IMG/VR virus record: IMGVR_UViG_3300012920_000050 | Span: 1-55,410 of that record | Source of the DNA: a virus | Direction: 5' to 3' (one strand) | DNA: 55,410 nucleotides | Shown: one piece after another, positions 1-6,931 of the stretch | Position numbering within the stretch: position 1 is the stretch's first letter | Layout of the letters: the number at the start of each line of letters is the position of its first letter | Notes under the pieces: generated by a model | The model's input: only the letters and a program-made list of their open reading frames with translations | Database searches by the model: none | What the model was told of the DNA's origin: nothing | Program-made: the position numbers and the translations under genes

Positions 1-270
1 AGTCCGCTGATTACGGAACCAGATATTCCCGAAAGAAGCCTGTGGGTTTCGTTGTCGCTGTCTATTTCTACGTCGACATGAATGTCTTGAAGTCCGCTGA
101 TTACGGAACCAGATATTCCCGAAAGAAGCCTGTGGGTTTCGTTGTCGCTGTCTATTTCTACGTCGACATGAATGTCTTGAAGTCCGCTGATTACGGAACC
201 AGATATTCCTGAAAGAAGTCTGTGGGTTTCGGTATCATGGTCAAGGTCTACCCCAATATGGATATCATTA
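1..270 (-). repeat. 90-bp tandem direct repeats inside the fibre gene
   Basis: Positions 1-90 and 91-180 are identical base for base. 181-270 is a third copy, nearly identical over its first 40 bases and then diverging. More degenerate units continue to about 480. The 90-bp period equals 30 codons, so copy number can change without breaking the frame. The array may continue beyond the left edge. Confidence 0.9.
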
Positions 271-656
271 AGACTACCTGTCAGGACTCCAGATATACCT
301 GAAAGTATTCTGTTTGTCTCTGAGTTGTCTACATTTACCTCGAGTTCAGTTAGCTCGCCAGATATTCCAGAAAGTAATCTATGTGTTTCCTCGTCGTAAT
401 CAAGGTCAACTCCTATATGTATGTCTTGAAGCCCACTGATTACAGAGCCTGAGATTCCAGATAAAATTCGGTTTGTCTCTGCACTTTCGCCGGATATACC
501 TATTAACTCGTCGGTTATTTCCGTAAAAGTTAAAGGTTCCCATCTACCAGATAGGCTATTCCACTTATATTGAAAGGTTGGTTGAGGCGACAGGTGGTCA
601 AGCCTCGTGATATCGTAATACAGTGGGTTGTTTTTGTAATCTTCTGGAACGTGCAT
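1..656 (-). CDS. Repeat-built tail fibre/adhesin protein, partial (runs off left edge)
   Basis: An open frame runs from the ATG at 656 to the window edge with no stop (218 codons plus two bases). After a unique N-terminus of about 57 residues (MHVPEDYKNNPLYYDITRLD...) the protein consists of repeats of about 30 residues. Each repeat has the core ETHRLLSGISGSVISGL followed by QDIHVDVEIDSDN or a variant; about six are visible. The regular, Ser/Gly/Asp-rich, cysteine-free repeats suggest an elongated fibrous or beta-structured surface protein. A GTGTAATA box lies 9 nt upstream of the ATG, as at the other structural genes of this phage, so it is probably a late virion gene. There is no clear Shine-Dalgarno. 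The family is not recognised; fibre function is inferred from repeats and promoter class. Confidence 0.7.
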   Translation of the reverse strand, partial: MHVPEDYKNNPLYYDITRLDHLSPQPTFQYKWNSLSGRWEPLTFTEITDELIGISGESAETNRILSGISGSVISGLQDIHIGVDLDYDEETHRLLSGISGELTELEVNVDNSETNRILSGISGVLTGSLNDIHIGVDLDHDTETHRLLSGISGSVISGLQDIHVDVEIDSDNETHRLLSGISGSVISGLQDIHVDVEIDSDNETHRLLSGISGSVISG

Positions 657-665
657 AACAGAAGA

Positions 666-673
666 TATTACAC
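666..673 (-). promoter_or_regulatory. Candidate late promoter octamer (GTGTAATA)
   Basis: On the minus strand GTGTAATA ends 9 nt before the ATG of the repeat-built fibre gene (656). The same octamer or a close variant precedes most late transcription units in the window. No conserved -35 element is visible. The position implies a very short leader. Confidence 0.55.
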
Positions 674-680
674 AGAAAAG

Positions 681-1025
681 TTAGTCTCTGTCTAGGTGGT
701 GCTTTACACCGTTTCTCTTTTTGCTATATTCTTTGAAGTATTTTTTTTGAACAGGGTCATAACCTAGTTTATTTTTTCTTTTTTCGCTCATTTCTCTGCT
801 TCTATCCAATAGCTCTCCGTAGGAGCCTTTTGTTTTTCCTGTTTTTTCTATAAACTGTTTATTATCAAAGGGATCTATATCTCCGTCTATATTTGTGTTG
901 GGGGAATGAAACACTCTTTTCCACTCTACTCCGTCTTCATCTATATATACGTGCACTTCATTCATTGATTGTAGTACATCCTTACATTCTTCAGACTCTG
1001 GGTGTTGGTATGTATATAAAGGCAT
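681..1025 (-). CDS. FmdB-like small protein with degraded zinc ribbon
   Basis: 114 residues. The N-terminus MPLYTYQHPES...DVLQSMNEV follows the pattern of the FmdB family (MPLYEYxCxxCGxxFEVLQSM), a small zinc-ribbon domain common in bacteria and phages. Only one cysteine remains here, so a normal zinc site is not possible. The rest (residues 45-114) is basic, with many Lys and Arg, and might contact nucleic acid. It is the last gene of the leftward early operon, 2 nt after the glycosyltransferase stop. Function unknown; the family link rests on the N-terminal pattern only. Confidence 0.5.
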   Translation of the reverse strand: MPLYTYQHPESEECKDVLQSMNEVHVYIDEDGVEWKRVFHSPNTNIDGDIDPFDNKQFIEKTGKTKGSYGELLDRSREMSEKRKNKLGYDPVQKKYFKEYSKKRNGVKHHLDRD

Positions 1026-1027
1026 AA

Positions 1028-2101
1028 TTATTTTTGTTTTATTATTTCTAATATAGAGTTTAATGTACTTTCATATGTAAGCTTTTCTTTTAACTCTTCT
1101 CCTTTTGTGTTTACACTTTTACATTTACTTTCTGCCAGTTCCATTGACGAAATTAATTCATCTTCGTCAAAAGTATAAATATTACCTTGGTTAAATTCTG
1201 ATCCTTCCTTGAAAAATATTTTATCATATACAGGCTCTTTTCCTGAGGGATCGATTAGGATGCAATTATCTTGCGTTGCCCAGTCTTTGTGTCCAGTGCA
1301 GTTCAGAACTATACTCCATTTTCCTAAGCAGGTTGCATTAAAAGAGGGAAGATTCCAGCCTTCTGCTCCGCTCATTCCACCTAAATCAATATCTATTGCG
1401 TTAAGATAATCATTAACCTGCGAGTTTTTTGGTAAGAAGGGGAGAAAGTTAACGTTGCCAAAGTTTTTTCTTTCTGTAATTTGAGCTATGGAAGCCTCCA
1501 TTTGGTCTTTCTTGTAAAATGGATTTGTTATACAGCATGTTAATTGGTATTTATAGTTGTTTCCGTATTTTTTTATCCAACTTTTGATTATTTTTTCTGT
1601 ATGTTTTCTTTTTTCTAGTTTACCCATTATTCCGAAGTGAATCTTGTCCTCTAGATACTTTTTTCCTGTTTTAAAAAAAGATTTATCAAAACCTAGTGGT
1701 ACGTGATGGGCGTTGTCCCCGAAAATTTTTGAAGAAGATGAGTTGCTAAAAATTACATTATTTTGTAGGTCAGCTAAAGACCTTTCTGTTTTAGTGGGCT
1801 TGTCTAATTCATAAAATGTAAAAAGAGTCTGGCTGGGAGAGATTCTGTTCTCTGAACCATTTAGGTGCCATAACTGCAAGGTGTGTTGATCTGTAGAAAC
1901 TCTTTCAAATCTATTATTTATAGATTCTTCTATCCATTTTTTGAAGGAAGGGTCAATTGGGTTAAATGAAGAAACATCTGGGTTGCCTATTGGGAATATT
2001 GAAATCTCCATATTTTTATTGAACATCTCTCTCAATAGATTAAAAGAAACGTTCCCAAAAGAAAGGGAGTTTAGGGGCCCTTTATATATTAGGTTTTTCA
2101 T
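1028..2101 (-). CDS. Glycosyltransferase, GT4-like (GT-B fold)
   Basis: 357 residues. The C-terminal half shows the signature of retaining GT-B enzymes: a strand-loop FGIMGKLEKRKHTEKIIKSW (about 156-175) that starts the nucleotide-sugar domain, and GGMSGAEGWNLPSF (about 241-254), which matches the E-x7-E-type donor loop of GT4 enzymes. The N-terminal half (1-140) would be the acceptor domain. The start is taken as the ATG at 2101, which overlaps the SSB stop (TGATG); an in-frame TTG lies one codon upstream. It shares an operon with replication genes rather than with the large glycan cassette on the other strand. The acceptor (DNA base, virion protein or host glycan) cannot be told from the sequence. 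Confidence 0.75.
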   Translation of the reverse strand: MKNLIYKGPLNSLSFGNVSFNLLREMFNKNMEISIFPIGNPDVSSFNPIDPSFKKWIEESINNRFERVSTDQHTLQLWHLNGSENRISPSQTLFTFYELDKPTKTERSLADLQNNVIFSNSSSSKIFGDNAHHVPLGFDKSFFKTGKKYLEDKIHFGIMGKLEKRKHTEKIIKSWIKKYGNNYKYQLTCCITNPFYKKDQMEASIAQITERKNFGNVNFLPFLPKNSQVNDYLNAIDIDLGGMSGAEGWNLPSFNATCLGKWSIVLNCTGHKDWATQDNCILIDPSGKEPVYDKIFFKEGSEFNQGNIYTFDEDELISSMELAESKCKSVNTKGEELKEKLTYESTLNSILEIIKQK

Positions 2102-2478
2102 CAAAAAGGAATATCCGCGAATTCATCCTCCTCCTCCACTTTCTGGGGAGTTTCTTTTTTGCCCTCTTGATTTTGTTGGTTATCGCTAAGAAATGTAACG
2201 TTATCCGCTGAGCAGAAGATTTTGCTTCTATTTTCACCCTCCTTACTTTTCCATGAGTTTAATTTTAATCTACCCTCAACTAGAACCTTCCTTCCTTTGC
2301 TTAGGAATCTATTGCAGTTTTCTGCGGTTTTGTTCCAAGTCTCTATGTCTATATAAATTACCGACTTATCAATGTTGCTGTTTATGGCTATACTGAAAGT
2401 ACACACCTTTTTATCTCCTTTAACTTCTTTAAATTGCGGGTCTGCCGTGAGATTACCCATTCCTATGAATTTATTCAA
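2101..2478 (-). CDS. ssb: Single-stranded DNA-binding protein (SSB)
   Basis: 125 residues, bacterial-type SSB. The OB-fold covers about residues 1-100: MNKFIGMGNLTADPQFKEV at the first strand, FSIAINS, and the YIDIETWNKTAENC and KGRKVLVEGRLKLNSW segments typical of the family. A low-complexity linker follows, then the acidic tip EDEFADIPF, the classic hook for SSB-interacting proteins. The start is the TTG at 2478: it gives exactly the expected N-terminus, whereas the next ATG (residue 7) would remove the first strand. It overlaps the end of the sigma-factor gene by 8 nt. It should coat ssDNA during phage replication and recombination. Confidence 0.9.
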   Translation of the reverse strand: MNKFIGMGNLTADPQFKEVKGDKKVCTFSIAINSNIDKSVIYIDIETWNKTAENCNRFLSKGRKVLVEGRLKLNSWKSKEGENRSKIFCSADNVTFLSDNQQNQEGKKETPQKVEEEDEFADIPF

Positions 2479-3070
2479 ATTTAATATCCTCCTTTAATTC
2501 GTTTCTTATGTATGATACTGCTGAGTTGTGGATGTTGATGCATCCTTGAATGCTTAATTGTAATTTTTTTCCTATTTTTTTCCAAGGCATAACCTTATTT
2601 TTTGAACCCTTTATGTATCTCATCTCGAAAATTTCCGCGACCCTACTGTCTGGATGGCTCGAAATAATAGATAGAACCTTGTTAAATAAGTCGTTTTCAA
2701 TTGTACTTGATATGTTCTCTTCGGATTCTTGCTCGATATTTATATTTTCTATAAAATCTACCGTAGTAAGAGGTTTTCTTTTGTTTCTATTATATGTGTT
2801 TAGACACATCCATTTTGTCTCGTTTCCTAGGTACGTGCTAAATTTAGTCCCCCTAGAGCTGTCGAACTTTAGCGCAGCCTCATATATTTTGTAATTTTTA
2901 TCCTCTATTAATTCGGCTCGATCAATAAACGGGCTCGTGGTAGAAGAGAATGAATTCACCATCTCTAGATATATTCCGCTATGCCTATCGATGAGCTCTC
3001 CTAGGCTTTCATTTTGTTTTTTACTTGATTTTATATTTAAAATCAATTGTTCGTCACTTAGATTCTTCAT
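2471..3070 (-). CDS. Phage RNA polymerase sigma factor, sigma-70 family
   Basis: 199 residues. Residues about 50-97 match sigma region 2, the -10 recognition and core-binding helix: YEAALKFDSSRGTKFSTYLG followed by an aromatic, basic segment KWMCLNTYNRNKRK. Residues about 130-195 look like region 4, with RVAEIFEMRY and then a helix-turn-helix WKKIGKKLQLSIQGCINIHN. Region 1.1 is absent and the linker is short and acidic, as in small phage or alternative sigma factors. It lies in the early operon, overlapping the dNMP kinase by 17 nt. It is the natural candidate for recognising the GTGTAATA boxes in front of the structural genes. The family call is good; the late-switch role is inference. Confidence 0.75.
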   Translation of the reverse strand: MKNLSDEQLILNIKSSKKQNESLGELIDRHSGIYLEMVNSFSSTTSPFIDRAELIEDKNYKIYEAALKFDSSRGTKFSTYLGNETKWMCLNTYNRNKRKPLTTVDFIENINIEQESEENISSTIENDLFNKVLSIISSHPDSRVAEIFEMRYIKGSKNKVMPWKKIGKKLQLSIQGCINIHNSAVSYIRNELKEDIKFE

Positions 3071-3620
3071 TGTTAATTATTTTATTTAAAATTCTTTTTA
3101 CTTGAGAGGTCACTATCTCTATGTTTTCTTCAGAAAAGTTATCCCAGTGAAGTTCGTGTTTTGAACTTTTCTTGAGAATTGGGTCATTAATCTCCTCTTC
3201 TTTATTTGGGGGCACTATACCTGTTCTCTGGACGTGAACTGTATGTCCCCCCAGGGAGTGAACCCAGTCTATTTCATTTTGGTATCTAACGTCTGTTATG
3301 AAAATCATACCTTCGTTTTGGTTGCCGAGCTTAGACTCAACCTTATCTATCCAGCATCTTTTGTTAAGCTTTCTTCTTATGTGTGTTCCGTACGTAACTA
3401 GGAAAGGTCTAATTATCTCCTTTTCTGAGTTGATTTCCGTAAACGCAGATATACCTGTGTTTTTACTTAAAAAGTCATCGCATTCATTTTTTAATTCATC
3501 CGCAAAAGCCAACCTTCTTGTTTTTCGATTGTATCCAAGCTTTGGCAATAGCTCTTTGGACATTAAATAGAGAGAATCTTTTCCTGATCTCGCTAAACCA
3601 CTAATTCCTACTATCTTCAT
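3054..3620 (-). CDS. Deoxynucleoside monophosphate kinase (T4 gp1-like)
   Basis: 188 residues. It has a P-loop GLARSGKDS at residues 8-16, then FADELK (about 39-44) and FITDVRYQNEIDWV (about 106-119), the combination that marks phage dNMP kinases of the T4 gene 1 type. These enzymes phosphorylate dNMPs to dNDPs with ATP, feeding DNA synthesis from degraded host DNA. The ATG at 3620 has a weak GGAG-like Shine-Dalgarno. The gene starts 2 nt after its upstream neighbour and overlaps the sigma-factor gene, so the group is one operon. Confidence 0.85.
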   Translation of the reverse strand: MKIVGISGLARSGKDSLYLMSKELLPKLGYNRKTRRLAFADELKNECDDFLSKNTGISAFTEINSEKEIIRPFLVTYGTHIRRKLNKRCWIDKVESKLGNQNEGMIFITDVRYQNEIDWVHSLGGHTVHVQRTGIVPPNKEEEINDPILKKSSKHELHWDNFSEENIEIVTSQVKRILNKIINNEESK

Positions 3621-3622
3621 TA

Positions 3623-3943
3623 TTAGGCTCCAAATATAAATTTAACGTTACTTGACAGTTCATGAAGGCCTGCGTTCGCCAACATCCTTGACACAGAATG
3701 GTATTCTATATAGTCTGCTTCTACTTCACTGAAATATAATTCTTGCCTACTTTCGTAGTCTAGGTTTTCTATCTTTTCTGATATTATTACTGAAGACAAT
3801 TTTAATTTCTTGCCCTCTTTATCAAGTTTTTTTGTTAATGCCCGAGTGCACGCCTCTTGGCTTGAGTCAGCCTGTATGACTACTGCCCAGTCTGCGCATT
3901 TTATGACATACGCGTTTGTTTTACTTAAGTCTATAAATGACAT
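3623..3943 (-). CDS. Small conserved-looking phage protein, unknown
   Basis: 106 residues from ATG 3943 (MSFIDLSKTNAYVIKCADW...). A longer frame starting at 3961 is open, but the promoter -10 box lies inside its first codons, so it could not be on the mRNA. The N-terminal half has alternating hydrophobic strands (AYVIKCADWAVVIQADSS) and a helix (QEACTRALTKKLDKEG), a compact alpha/beta pattern; the C-terminal half is helical. It is the first gene of the leftward early operon and lies next to the promoter. No family recognised. Confidence 0.6.
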   Translation of the reverse strand: MSFIDLSKTNAYVIKCADWAVVIQADSSQEACTRALTKKLDKEGKKLKLSSVIISEKIENLDYESRQELYFSEVEADYIEYHSVSRMLANAGLHELSSNVKFIFGA

Positions 3944-3951
3944 AGTGATAG

Positions 3952-3980
3952 ATTCTAGCATTTTAATAGAGAATTGTCAA
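3952..3980 (-). promoter_or_regulatory. Early sigma-70 promoter, leftward operon
   Basis: On the minus strand there is TTGACA (3980-3975), a 17-bp spacer, then TAGAAT (3957-3952). This is a perfect -35 box and a -10 box one base from consensus. The expected start site (about 3946-3943) falls 0-3 nt before the ATG at 3943, so the mRNA should be leaderless. It drives the dNMP kinase, sigma factor, SSB and GT4 genes. Confidence 0.8.
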
Positions 3981-3984
3981 GCTC

Positions 3985-4016
3985 ATATTATATATATTTA
4001 ATATAAAATATATTAA
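3985..4016. other. 32-bp uninterrupted A/T tract between divergent early promoters
   Basis: Every base from 3985 to 4016 is A or T. The tract lies just upstream of the leftward promoter and about 70 bp upstream of the rightward one. It could act as an UP element for RNA polymerase, as a regulator-binding region, or as a melting site. No iterons or DnaA-like boxes were seen nearby, so an origin is not claimed. The rest of the gap 3981-4121 holds no gene. Confidence 0.5.
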
Positions 4017-4083
4017 CCATGTCTATAGTAATAACAACATACAGTTTTTTGAATGCACGCCATACATTTTTTTGTATTTACTA

Positions 4084-4112
4084 TTGACTTATTGCAGTTA
4101 TTTCCATATAAT
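4084..4112 (+). promoter_or_regulatory. Early sigma-70 promoter, rightward operon
   Basis: TTGACT (4084-4089), a 17-bp spacer, then the perfect -10 box TATAAT (4107-4112). The expected start site, about 4119, is only about 3 nt before the ATG at 4122, and no Shine-Dalgarno is present. This mirrors the leaderless arrangement of the divergent promoter. It should drive the regulator gene and the glycan cassette. Confidence 0.8.
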
Positions 4113-4121
4113 AGCAAAACG

Positions 4122-4445
4122 ATGAGAAAATTCATACAAACACCAATGGTGATACAAGACGATGTATTAATGGGAAGACTAATAGGGAATGATTTAGTTG
4201 TGTATAACTATCTCGCAATCAAAGGGGCGCACGGAAAACCCTTTTTCTTTTCGAACCAACGAATAGGGGATGATCTAGGAGGCATGTCTTACGGCAAGGT
4301 TTCTGCTAGCCTAAACAGACTAGCAAGAGCCAGACATATCAAAAGAGTCAAAACGTGCAACAAGACCTCCACCCAGCTACTAACATTTGTAAGCCCAGAT
4401 AAAAAACTTAAAGTTAGGGGAACTGATTATGAAAATATCGGTTAG
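4122..4445 (+). CDS. Winged helix-turn-helix transcription regulator
   Basis: 107 residues from ATG 4122. The frame is open further upstream, but the promoter's -10 box is there. Residues about 43-77 form a helix-turn-helix followed by a wing: NQRIGDDLGGMSYGKVSASL, then LNRLARARHIKRVKT. This is the layout of MarR/replication-initiator winged helices in which the second helix reads DNA. It is the first gene behind the divergent early promoters, a usual place for a phage repressor or activator that acts on that control region. Its 3' end overlaps the next gene by 17 nt. Exact family not assigned. Confidence 0.65.
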   Translation: MRKFIQTPMVIQDDVLMGRLIGNDLVVYNYLAIKGAHGKPFFFSNQRIGDDLGGMSYGKVSASLNRLARARHIKRVKTCNKTSTQLLTFVSPDKKLKVRGTDYENIG

Positions 4446-5388
4446 AATGGAAGGGGGGCTAGGAGACCACCTCCTAGCGAACAGGTTCATTCCCGCAATT
4501 AAAGAGCAGTGGCCTGGCTGTAAAATTGATCTATGGTCAGATACAGAGGGAAATAAATTTCAATCAGACGTACTCAATAAGATGTGGCCATCCCATTTTA
4601 ATGACACTTTTGTTTTAGAAGAGAAAAGGTACAAAAGCTTAAAAATTAAATCTTCAAATTTTCCAGAGGAAGATTACCGAGGGTCAATAAAAAACGTTAA
4701 ACCGACAGACCTCAAACTAATGGAAGGCGCTTACGATAAATTTTATGATCTCCATATAGATTCTCTCGAGTGGATGAACTATGATTTCGATTGGTTCAAA
4801 CACTTTCAGGTTTTCCCTACCCCAGAAAACAAAGGAAGAATGTTTTACCCCAATGCAATGTTTCCAGATAAATTTATATTAGCGCATCTTTATGCAAGAG
4901 ACGACGCAGATTCAAACATGGAAGATTGGTATATAGAAAAACTAGTAAAAAGCATTACTCAAGAGTTTGACATGATAATTCTGTACAATGAAGAGTCGGA
5001 ACATAAGTACGAAAAACTAATGTCTCAAAACATTGACAGGCTCCACTTCATGGATGAGACGGTTATTTCTATTTTTGATATTTCTTCAAGATGCACAGCA
5101 ATGCTGGCTATCGATTCCGGAATCAGATATATTCCATACCATTACGGCAAGCCAGTTTTTACATTCTCAAAATACTGCACTCAATATGGAGTAGTTCAGT
5201 ACTCATATCTAATAAGATGGTTGCTTAATGACAGATATGTATTACCCCTTCATTATGACGTAAGCAGCGCAGGGACAATGTTAAAAAATTGTTTAAGAAA
5301 CCCCGCTTACAGGCTTTATCCTCACCTATTAGACGACATCGAAAGGCTGGTTGCCCAGAGAGATATTACAGAGTACATAACGGAATGA
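4429..5388 (+). CDS. Glycosyltransferase, GT9/heptosyltransferase-like
   Basis: 319 residues. The N-terminal GGLGDHLLANRFIPAIKEQW (residues 9-28) corresponds to the glycine-rich loop and first helix of GT9 enzymes (GDxLLxxPxxxxLK). The second domain contains AHLYARDD and, near residue 225, AIDSGIRYIPYHYGKPVF, which matches the GT9 donor-site pattern (DSGxxHxAxxxGxP). GT9 enzymes move ADP-heptose-type sugars onto lipopolysaccharide cores. A good Shine-Dalgarno (AGGGGA) precedes the ATG. It is the first enzyme gene of the cassette and overlaps its neighbours at both ends. Confidence 0.7.
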   Translation: MKISVRMEGGLGDHLLANRFIPAIKEQWPGCKIDLWSDTEGNKFQSDVLNKMWPSHFNDTFVLEEKRYKSLKIKSSNFPEEDYRGSIKNVKPTDLKLMEGAYDKFYDLHIDSLEWMNYDFDWFKHFQVFPTPENKGRMFYPNAMFPDKFILAHLYARDDADSNMEDWYIEKLVKSITQEFDMIILYNEESEHKYEKLMSQNIDRLHFMDETVISIFDISSRCTAMLAIDSGIRYIPYHYGKPVFTFSKYCTQYGVVQYSYLIRWLLNDRYVLPLHYDVSSAGTMLKNCLRNPAYRLYPHLLDDIERLVAQRDITEYITE

Positions 5389-6176
5389 AAGTAGCATTAT
5401 GGTTTAGCGGAAAACTGGGTGATTGGGAGGAGTCGTCTACCTCAATCGTTGAGAATATCATCTACCCATTAAAGCCAGACATTTTCGTCACAACCTGGGA
5501 TGATCAAGCTTCTTACGATTTCTGCCAATACTACAATCCTGTAAAACGACAGATCTTAAACTTTAAACAAACAATGAACCTCCTTGGTCCTACAGATAAG
5601 CTTCCGTGCCAGCCCAACGCAGGACTAATTCCCATGTTAGCAGGGATAAAAGCTTCAAATACTATATTTCAAAACTATGCATTATTAAAAAAAATCAATT
5701 ACGATCTAGTAATTAGATTAAGACCTGATGTTCAGGTATTAGAACAAATAAAAATTCACGAAATAAAAGATTGCCTAAAAAACAGGCACATCAGACTTCC
5801 ACTATTCGAAAGCACAAACATATATGACCACGAGGCAGAAATGAAAAAAGAATTCAGCTTTAGCTTCGTATACGATAAAGCCTCATTACCTAACCAAATT
5901 AACGATCAGCTAGCCATCGGGCACCCTGACCAAATGAACAAGTACGCAAATTGCCTATCAAGCGTAGCCACTGCAATTAAAGTTATGTGGGACAACGGCT
6001 ACCCAGAATACATGATAAAAGTTCCCGAGTCAGTAATGACAATGTGTCTAAATATACAGCAATGCAAATACAAACAACTAACAGGAACAAATTCATTTGG
6101 TAATATAAAAACAATATTATGCAAAGACGGAAAAAAATGGAGAAACAAAGGGCATAACTCCATTATACAAAAATGA
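5385..6176 (+). CDS. Glycosyltransferase-like protein of surface-polysaccharide type
   Basis: 263 residues from ATG 5385, which overlaps the previous stop (ATGA). Key segments are DIFVTTWDD (residues 32-40) and YDLVIRLRPDVQV (residues 106-118). This combination of a TWD strand and an R-x-R-x-D motif recurs in uncharacterised capsule-type transferases, related in logic to WavE proteins. No signal peptide or membrane segment is seen. A longer in-frame extension to 5289 lies wholly inside the upstream gene and is rejected. The precise family and sugar are unknown. Confidence 0.5.
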   Translation: MKVALWFSGKLGDWEESSTSIVENIIYPLKPDIFVTTWDDQASYDFCQYYNPVKRQILNFKQTMNLLGPTDKLPCQPNAGLIPMLAGIKASNTIFQNYALLKKINYDLVIRLRPDVQVLEQIKIHEIKDCLKNRHIRLPLFESTNIYDHEAEMKKEFSFSFVYDKASLPNQINDQLAIGHPDQMNKYANCLSSVATAIKVMWDNGYPEYMIKVPESVMTMCLNIQQCKYKQLTGTNSFGNIKTILCKDGKKWRNKGHNSIIQK

Positions 6177-6931
6177 AGATAGAAAAAATATTATTTTGCA
6201 TAGCAACTAATGGCAAAAAAATTAAGAAAACAAAATTTTTAATAAAATCAATTCTACTGAGCGCAACGAAAGGAAATGCGACAGCAAAGATAAACTTATG
6301 CGGGCATGTAGAACCTTTCTTAAAAGAAAAAAATGTAAATTTAATAGAAGCCAGATCTGATGCAGAAAATGGAATGTTATCGAAACTAAGATTTCTTGCC
6401 TCAGAAAACCAAGACGCAGACGTATTTGTTTTTGTTGATGACGATTTTGTTTTCCCTCCTTATTGGATCGAGAGATTGATAAACTACACTCAACAAAAAG
6501 AATGGAACATAGTCGGCAATAAAATCTTACTGCCAAACGGACACAGATTTTGGGACAGATGTACCCGCAATCCGCACAGAATGGTATCATACAACCATAA
6601 CGAAGATGACGACACTCTATATCAAACAGGAGGCTTTTGGGTTATTTCTAGAAAGTGTTTCAACGATTTGAAATGGGACCCCTCTATACCTATAAATGCA
6701 GACAGAAAAGGTTTTGCGCATAACGAAGACGTAGATATGAGTATAAGGGCATACAGCAAAGGATTCAAGATATCTTTTGATGAAAAAAATACAGTATGGC
6801 ATAATGATTTATCGTACATACAAACAGGACAAGTAATATCCAGAATCTATGTAAATTTTAATCAGTATAATTTCAATAAAGAATTTTTAGAATACCTAAA
6901 AGAAATTCACGAATCAGAAATAGCAACATGA
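6173..6931 (+). CDS. Glycosyltransferase, GT2-like (GT-A fold)
   Basis: 252 residues. The nucleotide-sugar and metal motif VFVDDDFVFP (about residues 86-95) is the DxD of GT-A enzymes. A later acidic HNEDVDMSIRAYSKG segment (about 190-204) matches the catalytic-base (ED) region of GT2 enzymes. The N-terminal strand KILFCIATNGKK fits the first Rossmann strand. The ATG overlaps the preceding stop. Inverting sugar transfer with a UDP- or CDP-linked donor is expected of the family; the substrate is not readable. Confidence 0.7.
   Translation: MKIEKILFCIATNGKKIKKTKFLIKSILLSATKGNATAKINLCGHVEPFLKEKNVNLIEARSDAENGMLSKLRFLASENQDADVFVFVDDDFVFPPYWIERLINYTQQKEWNIVGNKILLPNGHRFWDRCTRNPHRMVSYNHNEDDDTLYQTGGFWVISRKCFNDLKWDPSIPINADRKGFAHNEDVDMSIRAYSKGFKISFDEKNTVWHNDLSYIQTGQVISRIYVNFNQYNFNKEFLEYLKEIHESEIAT

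Noticed and set aside
1-480. Tandem repeats as a CRISPR array
   Set aside because: Units are contiguous 90-bp blocks without spacers and translate cleanly as 30-residue repeats in one open frame.
1081-1130. TTTACAC inside the GT4 gene as another late box
   Set aside because: It lies within coding sequence, is not followed by a gene start, and such A/T-rich heptamers are expected by chance.
1209-1409. Small plus-strand open frame opposite the GT4 gene
   Set aside because: It lies wholly inside a well-supported minus-strand gene, has no promoter or Shine-Dalgarno, and its translation looks like antisense of the glycosyltransferase.
3985-4121. Replication origin in the divergent early gap
   Set aside because: The A/T tract is striking, but no iterons, initiator boxes or primase-like neighbours support it; promoter and operator functions explain the gap.
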